Notes under the pieces: generated by a model
What the model was told of the DNA's origin: nothing
What the model saw: the letters and a program-made list of their open reading frames with translations, nothing else
The model's database searches: none
Source of the DNA: Chloroflexota bacterium
GTDB taxonomy: Bacteria > Chloroflexota > UBA6077 > SHYK01
Direction of reading: 5' to 3'
NCBI GenBank assembly: GCA_009692845.1
Contig: SHYK01000002.1
Location: 1-64,000, forward strand
DNA length: 64,000 nucleotides
Shown: piece after piece, positions 1-8,139 of the stretch
How positions within the stretch are numbered: position 1 is the stretch's first letter
How the letters are laid out: each line of letters opens with the position of its first letter
Made by a program: the position numbers and the translations under genes

Positions 1-30
1 TGGTAGTGGTCAGTGATGCCACGGTGGCGG

Positions 31-207
31 TCACCGGGCAGTTCGATCAGCGTGCTCCCGCATCGCTCGATCAGCCAGACCTTGGAGCGCCCCGGCGGGA
101 ATAAGGACTCGCCTGGGTGAAAGTCGAACGCTGGGAATCGCCCCAGAGGCAACCAATTGTTGGATTCGCTGGGGCGAGACCCCGAGCTGCTCGGCGACCT
201 CGGCCAT
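31..207 (-). CDS. Excisionase-like small helix-turn-helix DNA-binding protein
   Basis: Predicted 58-residue protein, read from the ATG at 207. It opens with MAEVAEQLGVSPQRIQQLV followed by SGAIPSVRLSPRRVLIP, the layout of a MerR/excisionase-type winged HTH: recognition helix, then the basic wing that ends in a buried hydrophobic stretch. The open frame extends upstream to 297, but that part is low complexity and runs through a terminator hairpin, so the internal ATG is preferred; no strong ribosome site is visible. It sits about 325 bp from a tRNA-Arg 3' fragment, which suggests a recombination directionality factor of an integrated element. A GTG at 22-20 on the same strand could begin the next gene (an integrase would be expected) but is cut by the window edge. 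Family call fairly safe; role inferred. Confidence 0.6.
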   Translation of the reverse strand: MAEVAEQLGVSPQRIQQLVASGAIPSVRLSPRRVLIPAGALQGLADRAMREHADRTAR

Positions 208-245
208 CGTTCGGAAGGGAGTGGTAAGCTGCGCTTTGACCAAAG

Positions 246-283
246 AAAAACCCCCAGCACGTGATGCTTCACGTCCGGGGGCC
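246..283 (-). terminator. Rho-independent terminator (minus strand)
   Basis: On the minus strand a stem made of CCCCC and ACGTGA paired with TCACGT and GGGGG, with a small internal loop, is followed directly by TTTTTCTTTG. It lies upstream of the excisionase-like gene and so would stop minus-strand transcripts coming from the permease side before they enter the integrated element. Confidence 0.65.
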
Positions 284-532
284 TCGGGGGGCCTCACTCA
301 GGGCCTGGTTGGCCCGGGTGCCGGCTTTAGATCGCTCACTAACACCTTACCAATTCCCGCTAAGAGGGGCAATGTCGGTGAGTCAACCCAAAGACTTTGA
401 CCCACGGACGTCGCCAATGTACCAACCGGTGTACCAATGGGGATTTTTAAGGGCTTGTCGCGTGAGCGACTATGACTAGATATAGTAGGCTAGATTGGTA
501 GTAATTAGCGGGTATTTTGCTCAGGCTTCGAT

Positions 533-577
533 CTTCTAATCCGAGGGTCGAGGGTTCGAATCCCCCCGGGGGTACCA
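533..577 (+). tRNA. 3' half of tRNA-Arg(TCT); attachment-site remnant
   Basis: The anticodon loop CTTCTAA (TCT at 535-537), anticodon 3' stem TCCGA, five-base variable loop, T-arm with loop TTCGAAT, acceptor 3' strand CGGGGGT, discriminator A and an encoded CCA all follow in register. The matching 5' half is absent: no ACCCCCG acceptor strand or D-arm lies upstream, and the bases before the loop do not pair with TCCGA. The conserved block starts at the anticodon loop, as is usual for phage or island att duplications of tRNA 3' ends. I therefore read it as an att site at the right border of an element lying to the left, not as a functional tRNA. Confidence 0.72.
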
Positions 578-603
578 TGGTGCCGCACCTGCCGAGTGCG
601 GGC

Positions 604-1842
604 TCAACCCTGTAGGGCGGTCAACACTTCCGTCGGCGTCTTTGTACGAATTGGTGCCTTTGGCTTAGTGGCGGTCAAGAAGAAGATCGATCCGAGCCCG
701 GCCAAGATCGCCAGGATCGTGAATCCAGTCTGGTAGCTCCCAGTGTAATCAGCGAGAAAACCGGCTACCAAAGGTCCGGCGGTATTGCCCATCGCCGCCA
801 TGCCGGTTCCGATCCCCATGATCACGCCGAACGAGGACCGTCCGAAATAGTCTGCTCGGATGGTTGTCATCAGCGGTCCGCGGATTCCCCAGGAGAGCCC
901 GTGCAGCACGGCGAAAACAATCACCATCGGGAGTGCTGTGGCATTGGCTAGCAAGAGTAGGGCTACCATGTGGCCGCCCATACAGCCAGCAGCGATCAAG
1001 CGCTTGTTGAACCGATCCCCAAGAAAGCCGCCCGTCAGCTGCCCGACCAATTGCATTCCCGTCATCAGCGAAACGACGAACGCGGCGGTGCCGAGCGAAT
1101 AGTCAAGGTTGTCGTGAAGGTGCGATACCAGGTGGACCACCACGGCGCCAACGACCAGTAGCGCAGACCCGTGTCCCAGGGAGACGAGCCAGAAGGCGGA
1201 GGTCCGCAATGCTTCGCGGGGCTCAAAATCGACATCAGGCTCGCCGTCCTCTGCCTCGGCGGTAGTCGCCCCCGGCCCACCGTCTACTTCCATCCCGTAG
1301 TCTTCCGGACGATGGCGAATCATCTGAGTGAGCGGCAAGCCGGCTCCCACAACCAGCAAGGCGCAGCCCAAGGCGGTGTTGCGCCACCCAAACGTCTCGA
1401 GGCAGAGCACGACGATGGGTACCACCAGTCCGCCGGCCGCGAAGCCGGTCAGCATGACTGCCGTTGCCGTCGCCCGACGGCGGTTGAACCAGTTGACCAC
1501 GGCGACCGTGGCAGGAAGGAAGCCGGCCAGGCTCGACCCGAGAGCCATGATGAGGAAGGCAAGGTAGAAGGCAGGGAGCGAATCGACTCGGCTGAACAGG
1601 ATGAAGCCGCTCGCGAAAATCACGAGGCCGACGCGCATCACGGCTCGGGGCCCAAAACGATCGACCAGCCAGCCCTCCACCGGGCCAAGCAGGCCGCTTT
1701 CGAATCGTCCGAGCGAAAAGGCGACTGAAAGCGAGGTCTTACTCCACCCAAACTCGTGCTGGAGCAGCACCAGGTAGGCGCCGTAGGCGTGATTGAGCAG
1801 CGCCGACGACAGCATCATGAGTGCTGCTCCAGCCGCGACCAT
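604..1842 (-). CDS. MFS transporter (OFA/monocarboxylate-like)
   Basis: A 412-residue polytopic membrane protein with about twelve hydrophobic segments and the loop 2-3 signature GWLVDRFGPRAVMR typical of major facilitator transporters. It is probably a carboxylate permease serving the neighbouring catabolic genes; the substrate is unknown. The called ATG at 1842 leaves out the in-frame residues KIFYGWY just upstream, a motif that opens many permeases of this type and is present in the sister gene at 2091 (LFYGWWM). No ATG, GTG or TTG lies between that motif and the upstream TGA, so the true start may be a rare codon or the 5' end may be damaged. It is divergent from the other MFS gene across about 250 bp. 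Confidence 0.85.
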   Translation of the reverse strand: MVAAGAALMMLSSALLNHAYGAYLVLLQHEFGWSKTSLSVAFSLGRFESGLLGPVEGWLVDRFGPRAVMRVGLVIFASGFILFSRVDSLPAFYLAFLIMALGSSLAGFLPATVAVVNWFNRRRATATAVMLTGFAAGGLVVPIVVLCLETFGWRNTALGCALLVVGAGLPLTQMIRHRPEDYGMEVDGGPGATTAEAEDGEPDVDFEPREALRTSAFWLVSLGHGSALLVVGAVVVHLVSHLHDNLDYSLGTAAFVVSLMTGMQLVGQLTGGFLGDRFNKRLIAAGCMGGHMVALLLLANATALPMVIVFAVLHGLSWGIRGPLMTTIRADYFGRSSFGVIMGIGTGMAAMGNTAGPLVAGFLADYTGSYQTGFTILAILAGLGSIFFLTATKPKAPIRTKTPTEVLTALQG

Positions 1843-2090
1843 ATACCAGCCATAGAAAATTTTCGGCTTGGATCGGTTGAGCAGATTTCACCGCCAGAAG
1901 GTCAGAGGCCCGCCGCCGGGCCCGACTCAGTCTTAGGAGCCAGCAGATTCGACTCAGAGTTGCTGGGTCGAGCGCAGAGGGCTCCCTATATACTACTTTT
2001 TCCCCCATCGTCGCCGACGGGCCGGGGCTCCTCGCTAAACCGTCCGTCGCGGCATACCGGCACCCGCAAGTATCACTGATCGGAGCCCCT
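1843..2090. other. Divergent intergenic region between two MFS genes
   Basis: This spacer must hold both promoters of the divergent permease pair. The only AT-rich patch is around 1985-2003 (CTATATACTACTTTTT), which could serve as a -10 region on either strand, but no convincing -35 hexamer was found for either direction. A ribosome-binding GGAG at 2082-2085 belongs to the plus-strand gene. No small ORF with coding character was recognised. Confidence 0.35.
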
Positions 2091-3461
2091 GTGCAGATCG
2101 AGCAAGCCAGTCAGACGGACGGCAAATCCTCTGGTCAAGGTGGATCGTTAGGCGACGAGCGGCCTCGACGCGGTCCATTTGGCCTCTTTTATGGCTGGTG
2201 GATGGTCCTCATAGCGGCGGGCGCCCAGTTCCTGTCCGGCGGGTTTTACAATCAGGGGCTTTCGGTTTACTTCCTTCCCATCAGCCGTGACCTGGGATTT
2301 AGCCGGGCTGCTCTTTCCCTGGCGTTCACCCTAAAGACCCTGGAGGGGGGACTGGATGGACCGCTGGTCGGATACCTGGTAGACCGACTGGGACCGCGCT
2401 TCATGATGCGAGCCGGCGGCCTTCTGGCCGGGCTGGGCTTCATCTTCCTGGCCTTCACTCATGACTATCTCTCGTTCATGCTGGTCTTTTTGGGCCTGGT
2501 GGTCCTGGGTTTCTCCTCCGGCGTTTCACTGCCGTTAGGTTCGGTCATCAACAACTGGTTCGCTCGCCAGCGAGCCCTGGCAGTGACCTTGGGACAAGTC
2601 GGCGCGGAAGTGGGTGGAGCCATCCTCACGCCGCTGGTGGCGCTAGTCGTGCTCGGGGTGGGGTGGCGTGAAGCCGCCATGCTCTCCGGGGTTGTTCTCT
2701 TGGTGGTTTTTCCCTGCTTGAGCTGGTTCTTAAAGCCCACTCCCGAGTCCGTGGGTCTTACCCCGGACGGCACGCTTGCCCCAGCCGGGCCGCAGGGGGA
2801 CGGCGGTGGCCCCCACGGTGGGAGATACATCGCGCCCGAGGTCGACTTCACTCCACGCGAAGCGGTGCGGACTCTCGCTTTCTGGCACTTATCACTCGCA
2901 GTAGGGATACGGCAGTTCTCCAAACAGGCCTTGATGGTCCACTTGGTTCCGTTGCTGGTTTGGAAGGGCTTTGACGAGCCAACCGCGGCACTATTCGTGG
3001 GTTTGTTTGCACTCATGCAGGTTCCTCTGCGGATCGGCGCTGCGTGGCTCGCGGACAATTGGTCGATGACTAAAGTTCCGGCGCTGTCCGCGCTTGCGGG
3101 CGCCGGCGCGGCAGGCGTGCTGCTCCTGGGAGAGGACGCGTGGCTTGGGACCGGACTCCTATTCGTGTTCCTCTTTGCCCTGGGAGAGACCGGCAACAGC
3201 CCGGCCTGGGCGGTCGTCGGAAACTTTTTCGGGCGCACGAGCTACGCCACTGTCCGAGGGTCGGTCGGGTTCTTTCAAAGTCTGATTTCGCTTCCCGCTC
3301 CGGTACTCGCGGGGTGGCTTTACGACACCACCCAGAGCTACGAGGTAGCGCTGCTGCCCATCATCGGCTTCTACATGGCCGCGTTTGTGCTCTACTGGAT
3401 GCTCCGCCGGCCAGGGAGGCAGGCGAGAGTCGCTCAGGCAGAGTACCATCCGCCAGCATGA
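2091..3461 (+). CDS. MFS transporter (OFA/monocarboxylate-like)
   Basis: A 456-residue major facilitator permease with a GTG start preceded by GGAG five bases upstream. The hydrophilic N-terminus (about 30 residues) is followed by LFYGWWMVLIAAGAQFL, the usual first helix of oxalate/formate-antiporter-like members; the loop 2-3 motif GYLVDRLGPRFMMR and a central hydrophilic loop between two six-helix halves are visible. A hydrolase of the fumarylacetoacetate family starts 19 bp after its stop and is probably cotranscribed, suggesting uptake of an organic acid that this enzyme or the downstream CoA genes process. Substrate not deducible. Confidence 0.88.
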   Translation: MQIEQASQTDGKSSGQGGSLGDERPRRGPFGLFYGWWMVLIAAGAQFLSGGFYNQGLSVYFLPISRDLGFSRAALSLAFTLKTLEGGLDGPLVGYLVDRLGPRFMMRAGGLLAGLGFIFLAFTHDYLSFMLVFLGLVVLGFSSGVSLPLGSVINNWFARQRALAVTLGQVGAEVGGAILTPLVALVVLGVGWREAAMLSGVVLLVVFPCLSWFLKPTPESVGLTPDGTLAPAGPQGDGGGPHGGRYIAPEVDFTPREAVRTLAFWHLSLAVGIRQFSKQALMVHLVPLLVWKGFDEPTAALFVGLFALMQVPLRIGAAWLADNWSMTKVPALSALAGAGAAGVLLLGEDAWLGTGLLFVFLFALGETGNSPAWAVVGNFFGRTSYATVRGSVGFFQSLISLPAPVLAGWLYDTTQSYEVALLPIIGFYMAAFVLYWMLRRPGRQARVAQAEYHPPA

Positions 3462-3480
3462 TCAGGACTAAGGAGAAGCA

Positions 3481-4404
3481 ATGAAGCTGCTGCATTTCGA
3501 CGACTTTAGGCTCGGCGTCCTCAAAGGCGACAACGTGGTCGACGTCACCGACATCGTCGACGAGATTCCTCATGGAAGCCCCGGAGATCGCTTCTCCAGT
3601 CTCGTGGCCCGCTTCGACGAATATCGGCCCAAGATCCAGGCCGCGGTTAATCAGCGTCCGGGTGTGCCCTTGAGCAGCGTGAAGATCCGCCCGCCGGTGC
3701 CTCACCCGTCCACCATCGACTGCATGGCCGTCAATTACCTGGAAGGCCGCACCGAGCCGTCCCCCGTTAACGCTTTCCACAAGACGCCGGCCGCCATCGT
3801 TGGCGAGGGCGACACCATGGTGTTGCCGGACGTCCCCGCGACGATCTTCGAGGGCGAAGCTGAGCTGGCTCTGGTCATCGGCAAGTACGCCAGCAACGTC
3901 AAAGCCGAGGACGCCATGAGCTACGTCTTTGGTTACATGAACTTCATCGACGGGTCCGCGCGCGGACTCACCCCACCGGACTTCTACCGACAGAAGTCAC
4001 GCGACACCTTCGCGCCCATCGGACCGTTCGTGGTGACTCCAGACGAGCTCGGCGACCCCCAGAATCTCCAGGTCAAACTCTGGAACAACGGGGTTCTCAT
4101 GCAGGATTACAACACGGACGATATGGGCAACAAGATTCCCCGCTGCATCGAGTTCCTCACCTCGCTCCATGCCCTGGAACCGGGCGACATCATCGCCCTG
4201 GGCACCAGCCACGGCGGCCTGAACCCCTTCATGGACGGTGATGTCATCGAGATCGAGACCGAGGGCCTTGGTCGCCTACGCATCAATGTGAAGGACGACC
4301 TCGAGCGCACCTGGGCGCGCGAAACCCGCCACCAGCGCCAGGAAAAGGGCTTCAACACTCCCACCCCTCAGGTCAGCGGCAAGTACACCCCCAAGCCAGA
4401 ATAG
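3481..4404 (+). CDS. Fumarylacetoacetate hydrolase (FAH) family protein
   Basis: A 307-residue enzyme with AGGAG six bases before the ATG. The C-terminal two thirds carry the FAH fold signatures: the acidic metal-binding FEGEAELALVIG (around residues 121-132), the NFIDGSARG segment, and a closing GDVIEIETEGLGRLRINV. Family members hydrolyse C-C bonds of acylpyruvates or decarboxylate oxo-acids, using Mg or Mn held by the E-x-E and Asp residues. It follows an MFS permease, so its substrate is probably imported by that carrier. Exact chemistry (acylpyruvase, oxaloacetate decarboxylase or hydratase-like) cannot be decided from sequence alone. Confidence 0.88.
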   Translation: MKLLHFDDFRLGVLKGDNVVDVTDIVDEIPHGSPGDRFSSLVARFDEYRPKIQAAVNQRPGVPLSSVKIRPPVPHPSTIDCMAVNYLEGRTEPSPVNAFHKTPAAIVGEGDTMVLPDVPATIFEGEAELALVIGKYASNVKAEDAMSYVFGYMNFIDGSARGLTPPDFYRQKSRDTFAPIGPFVVTPDELGDPQNLQVKLWNNGVLMQDYNTDDMGNKIPRCIEFLTSLHALEPGDIIALGTSHGGLNPFMDGDVIEIETEGLGRLRINVKDDLERTWARETRHQRQEKGFNTPTPQVSGKYTPKPE

Positions 4405-4434
4405 GCTTCGTCACCCCGAGCGAATATGGCATGT

Positions 4435-4459
4435 GAACTGCATGAGTGCCATGCAATTC
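4435..4459. promoter_or_regulatory. Palindromic operator of the decayed vapBC locus
   Basis: GAACTGCATG and CATGCAATTC form ten-base inverted arms with a single mismatch around a five-base spacer, sixteen bases upstream of the antitoxin ATG; a TAGAAT -10-like hexamer lies at 4463-4468 between them. VapBC-type complexes autorepress through such palindromes, so this is likely the old operator. It may now drive the hydrolase gene at 4667. Confidence 0.45.
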
Positions 4460-4474
4460 CCGTAGAATGTGGCT

Positions 4475-4667
4475 ATGTCACGGGCAATCCAGATCCGCAA
4501 CGTCCCGGAAGACCTCCATCGCACGCTGCGGGGGCGCGCCGCCGCGGCGGCGCCTTTCGCTCTCCGACTACTTGCTAGCGGAGATCGTACTGGATTGCCC
4601 GCTCGTCACCTGCGATGCCCGTCTCGGTCGGTCTGCAGGTCATCGGGCCCGAATTGAGGTCTTCTGA
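4475..4667 (+). pseudogene. vapBC remnant: antitoxin N-terminus fused to PIN toxin C-terminus
   Basis: The first frame from ATG 4475 reads MSRAIQIRNVPEDLHRTLRG, the ribbon-helix-helix opening of FitA/VapB-type antitoxins. Near 4550 a one-base loss in a GC run shifts the sense to the next frame, where LSLSDYLLAE continues the antitoxin. That frame then joins directly to CPLVTCDARLGRSAGHRARI, the C-terminal strand of a PIN-domain VapC toxin ending at 4667. Most of the toxin, including its first catalytic acidic residues, is missing. So an internal deletion plus frameshift has reduced a toxin-antitoxin pair to a 193-bp scar. The hydrolase start overlaps its stop codon. Confidence 0.68.
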
Positions 4668-5563
4668 TGATGCGACGCTGGGCGTCTCGGGCCCTTGCCC
4701 TAGCCCTGGCTACCGCCCTTCTCGCTGCTCTCCCCGTTTGGGCTCAGGAAGACCCCGGCGAAATGCAGGTGCCAGGGCAAGAGCCATCCGCTAGCAGCGG
4801 GGTGGCGCCGATCGAGCGCATTGCCCCGCCCGCGGGAACTGAAGGGCTCGGCGTCTCGTGGATCCAGATTAGCCTGGAGCGCGGCACATTTCTCGCAGCG
4901 GTCGCGCGCTCCAATAGTGCAGGGCCCGTGCCGTTGGTGGTGATTCTCCATGGATCGCACGGATTTGCGCAGCAATATGTGCGACTCGCCCAGGATCTCG
5001 CCGCCTCAGCCGGCGTCATTGCGGTGGCCCCCTGCTGGTTTGGTGGCACCGCCCAGGGGGCGCGACCGCAGTCTCCACCGATCGAGTGTCCCGACGCCCC
5101 AGCCGCACCGGGCGGGCTCAGCCCAGACGCGGTTCAAATCGTGGCAAGCCTCGTAGGCGTGCTGCAGACCCTGCCGGGCGTTCTGCCCGATCACTTAGCC
5201 CTGTTCGGTCACTCCCGGGGGGCGGCGGCCGCGGTTACTTACGCGAGCTTTCGGGGAACACCCCAGGGAGTCATGCTGAGCGGGGTTGGCTTTCCGACCG
5301 GCACCTTAGTGCTACTGCAGGGGACCAGGTCTCCTCTACTCATCCTCCACGGCACCAGGGATGGCCCGAGCAGCGGCGGGGCCACTGAAACGGTCGTTAG
5401 CAACGCTCGGGCTCTGGAGGCTGCAGTGCAGGCGAACGGCGGGATCGCCGAAGCTCACTACGCTGAGGGCGCGGGCCACAACGACATTTGGATCGATTCG
5501 GCCCAGTACGCGGAGTGGCTCGGCTACATGACCGACTTCCTGGCGGGTTACGTGCGGGTGTGA
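4667..5563 (+). CDS. Secreted alpha/beta hydrolase (dienelactone-hydrolase-like)
   Basis: A 298-residue protein beginning with a clear signal peptide (MMRRWASRALALALATALL, cleaved near PVWAQ), so it is probably exported. The mature part is an alpha/beta hydrolase: an HG turn (VVILHGSHGF), nucleophile elbow GHSRG near residue 184, a late strand with the likely acidic residue in LLILHGTRDG, and the catalytic histidine in EGAGHND. Members of this group act on esters or lactones, including dienelactone hydrolases and cutinase-like esterases; the substrate is unknown. Its start codon overlaps the stop of the vapBC remnant (TGATG), and it ends convergently with the CoA transferase gene. Confidence 0.8.
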   Translation: MMRRWASRALALALATALLAALPVWAQEDPGEMQVPGQEPSASSGVAPIERIAPPAGTEGLGVSWIQISLERGTFLAAVARSNSAGPVPLVVILHGSHGFAQQYVRLAQDLAASAGVIAVAPCWFGGTAQGARPQSPPIECPDAPAAPGGLSPDAVQIVASLVGVLQTLPGVLPDHLALFGHSRGAAAAVTYASFRGTPQGVMLSGVGFPTGTLVLLQGTRSPLLILHGTRDGPSSGGATETVVSNARALEAAVQANGGIAEAHYAEGAGHNDIWIDSAQYAEWLGYMTDFLAGYVRV

Positions 5564-5627
5564 GCAAAGAAACGAGCTGGTCAGGTTGTTCAGCGAGAAG
5601 AAGATCGGACTCTCGAAGCGCAGGCAG

Positions 5628-6824
5628 CTAGCTCTCGACACTACGATCCTGCACGGCGGAGGGCTCTTTGTCGCTCAGGCTTCGTCGCAGCTCGGCGGTC
5701 GAGGCGCCGAGGGCGGGGACTGGGCCGAGCCGACGGGGGAGTCCAGCAATGTTGAGGGGATGGTCCAGGGCGAGCGCTGGTCCGGAGGGGGTATCCACGG
5801 AGAACCAGCGGTTGCGGGCTTCGAGCTGGGGATGGATCAGGAGATCCGCGACCGTATTGAGCGAGCCGAAGGGAACATCCGCCGCCTGAAGACGCGCCTC
5901 GACCTCGGTCCGAGTCTGCCCCGCAAATAACGACTCGATGAGCGGCTCGAGCACGGATCGGTTTAGCACCCGGAGCTCCATCGTCTGGTAACGCGGGTCC
6001 TCGACCAGGTCCGGTCGCTCCAGGACCTGGCGGCAGAGCCGGTCCCACTGGGCCTGGGTTTGGATCGCGAGGTTCACCGACTGCCCGTCCGCTACCCGGT
6101 ACGGTCCGTAGGGAACCAGCGTATTGTGACGCGCGCCGCTCCTAGCGGGCGGCTTGCCCGTGTACTGCTGGTAGTAGGCCGGCACCATCATCCATTCAGC
6201 CAGGCAGTCCAGCATCGAGATATCGATGAACCGGCCGAGGCCGGTACGCTCGCGTTCGTAGAGCGCGGCGAGGATGGACGAAAGCGCGTAGACGCCGGCC
6301 GCGATGTCGGCGATCGGGATCGTTGACTTCACCGGCGTGTCCGGCGTGCCCTGCACCTCCAGCAGCCCACTCTCGCCCTGGATCAGGAGGTCGAAGGCCT
6401 TGCGGTCCCGATAGGGCCCGTCGGCGCCGTACCCTGAGATGGCGCAGCTGATGAGCCGAGGCCAGCGCTCGTGTAGGGGCACCCAGCCAAGTCCGAGGCG
6501 GTCGGCCGCACCGGGGCCGAGGTTCGAGACGAGGACGTCGGTGGTCTCCAGCAGATCATCCAAAGTGGCCCGATCCGCTTCGGACTTCAGATCGAGCGCG
6601 GCGCTGCGCTTTCCGTGGTTCAGCCACACGAAGTAGGAAGACTCGCCATGGACGACCGAATCGTAATAGCGGGCCAGGTCGCCCTCGCCCGGCCGCTCGA
6701 TCTTGATGACGTCCGCTCCGAGATCGGCGAGGTGGCGGGTACACAAGGGCCCACCCACCGCCTGCTCGAGGCTCACGACCCGGATGCCAGCTAGCGGAAA
6801 CGTCCCCAGGGGGAAGGACGACAT
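5628..6824 (-). CDS. CaiB/BaiF family III CoA transferase
   Basis: A 398-residue family III CoA transferase. Visible landmarks are IRVVSLEQAVGGPLCTRHLADLGADVIKIE near the N-terminus (nucleotide-binding half), the catalytic aspartate in KAFDLLIQGESGL (near residue 167) and GRFIDISMLDCLAEWM. These enzymes move CoA from a donor such as succinyl-CoA to a free carboxylate. The ATG overlaps the TAA of the upstream acyl-CoA dehydrogenase (TAATG), so the two are translationally coupled and probably act in sequence: activation, then dehydrogenation. Together with the MaoC and CitE-like genes next door it resembles itaconate or mesaconate degradation clusters. Acyl specificity is inferred from context only. 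Confidence 0.9.
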   Translation of the reverse strand: MSSFPLGTFPLAGIRVVSLEQAVGGPLCTRHLADLGADVIKIERPGEGDLARYYDSVVHGESSYFVWLNHGKRSAALDLKSEADRATLDDLLETTDVLVSNLGPGAADRLGLGWVPLHERWPRLISCAISGYGADGPYRDRKAFDLLIQGESGLLEVQGTPDTPVKSTIPIADIAAGVYALSSILAALYERERTGLGRFIDISMLDCLAEWMMVPAYYQQYTGKPPARSGARHNTLVPYGPYRVADGQSVNLAIQTQAQWDRLCRQVLERPDLVEDPRYQTMELRVLNRSVLEPLIESLFAGQTRTEVEARLQAADVPFGSLNTVADLLIHPQLEARNRWFSVDTPSGPALALDHPLNIAGLPRRLGPVPALGASTAELRRSLSDKEPSAVQDRSVES

Positions 6825-8101
6825 TAGTAGGATCTCGGCATGCCGAGCACGTGCTGGCCAATGTAGGCGAGCACCAGATTGTTGTTAATTGGAGCGGTCT
6901 TGTAGAGGCGAGTCTCCCGGAACTTCCGCTCGACGTCGTACTCGACCGCGAAACCGTAACCGCCGTGGGTGTCGAGACAGGCGTTGGCGGCTTCCCAGGA
7001 GGCCTCCGACGCGAGGTACTTGGCCATATTCGCCTCGGGTCCGCAGGGCTTTCCTTGCTCGAAGAGCTCGGCGGCGCGATCGCGCATAAGCGCGGCGGCC
7101 TGCACCGAAGCGTACGCTTTGGCGATGGGGAATTGGACGCCCTGGTTCGCCCCGATGGGTCGGCCGAATACGACCCGATCGCTGGCGTATCGACTCGCCC
7201 GCTCGACGAACCAGAGTCCATCGCCGACGCATTCGCTCGCGATCAGGATCCGCTCGACGTTCCAGCCGTCGAGCATGTACTGAAACCCGCGTCCTTCCTC
7301 TCCAACCAGGTTCTCAGCGGGTACCTCGAGGTCGTTGATGAACAGCTCAGTGGTCGTCGTGTTGAGCATCATCTTGATCGGGCGGATCTCGATTTGCTGC
7401 TTGGCCAGCGCGGCCTTGAGATCGACGATGAACACGCTGAGGCCGTGCGTCCGCTCGGCTTCACTGTAGGGAGTGGTGCGAGCGAGCAGCAGCAGGAGGT
7501 CGGAGTGCTCGGCGCGAGAGATGAATATCTTCCGTCCGTTGATGCGGTACCCGTCGCCGCTGCGGACTGCAGCGGTCTCGATCCGAGTGGTATCGGAGCC
7601 AGCGTTGGGCTCGGTCACCCCGAAGGCCTGCAACCTCAGCTCACCGGCGGCCAGCGGCGGCAGGTAGCGGCGCTTCTGCGCTTCGTTGCCGTGGCGGAGC
7701 AGAGTGCCCATCATGTAGATCTGGGCGTGGGCGGCGGCCGCATTGCCGCCCGAGTGCTGAATCTCCTCGAGGATAGCCGCCGCATCGCTGACGCCCAGGC
7801 CTCCCCCACCCAGATCCTGGGGGATCAGCACGCCGAGCCAGCCGTCGTCGGTCAATGCCTGGACGAAGGCGGTCGGATAGGCGCTGTTCGCATCCGTCTC
7901 GCGCCAGTATTCGTCCGGAAAGCGGGCACAGAGCTCCCGGATGGCGCCCCGGATATCGTCGCGTGCCGTCTTTTTCTCCGTCTTTTTCTCCGTCTTTTTC
8001 TGATCGAAGCCGTGCCCGTCCTCGCGGAAGATACACTTTGGCCGGCCTGGGCTGAAAGGCCGAGGTCCGGAAGCAACCGAAAGCGCGGGTAACCTGCCCA
8101 T
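6824..8101 (-). CDS. Acyl-CoA dehydrogenase
   Basis: A 425-residue flavoprotein of the acyl-CoA dehydrogenase family: N-terminal helical domain, the FAD-binding segment LQAFGVTEPNAGSDTTRIET, middle strand GYRINGRKIFISRAEHSDL, and the C-terminal helical domain with GGYGFAVEYDVERKFRETRLYK. It would oxidise the alpha-beta bond of a short or branched acyl-CoA and pass electrons to ETF. The start is doubtful: about 45 residues precede the conserved IRGAIRELCARF, including KKTEKKTEKKT encoded by three 12-bp repeats at 7966-8001, and no alternative start codon or ribosome site is visible there. It is divergent from the MaoC gene with only 38 bp between starts. Confidence 0.88.
   Translation of the reverse strand: MGRLPALSVASGPRPFSPGRPKCIFREDGHGFDQKKTEKKTEKKTARDDIRGAIRELCARFPDEYWRETDANSAYPTAFVQALTDDGWLGVLIPQDLGGGGLGVSDAAAILEEIQHSGGNAAAAHAQIYMMGTLLRHGNEAQKRRYLPPLAAGELRLQAFGVTEPNAGSDTTRIETAAVRSGDGYRINGRKIFISRAEHSDLLLLLARTTPYSEAERTHGLSVFIVDLKAALAKQQIEIRPIKMMLNTTTTELFINDLEVPAENLVGEEGRGFQYMLDGWNVERILIASECVGDGLWFVERASRYASDRVVFGRPIGANQGVQFPIAKAYASVQAAALMRDRAAELFEQGKPCGPEANMAKYLASEASWEAANACLDTHGGYGFAVEYDVERKFRETRLYKTAPINNNLVLAYIGQHVLGMPRSY
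7966..8001. repeat. Three tandem 12-bp repeats in the acyl-CoA dehydrogenase 5' end
   Basis: Three exact copies of CCGTCTTTTTCT stand head to tail. As the period is a multiple of three, copy-number change keeps the frame and lengthens a Lys/Thr/Glu tract. The repeats lie outside the conserved dehydrogenase fold. Confidence 0.85.
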
Positions 8102-8139
8102 TTGCGAGCGAGGACGACGTTCTCAGCGTGGAGTAAGCG

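Noticed and set aside
533-577. Functional tRNA-Arg gene
   Set aside because: No 5' acceptor strand, D-arm or 5' anticodon stem can be found upstream, so it cannot fold as a complete tRNA.
6851-8092. Long plus-strand frame opposite the acyl-CoA dehydrogenase
   Set aside because: Antisense of a recognisable flavoenzyme; GC-rich codon bias alone keeps it open.
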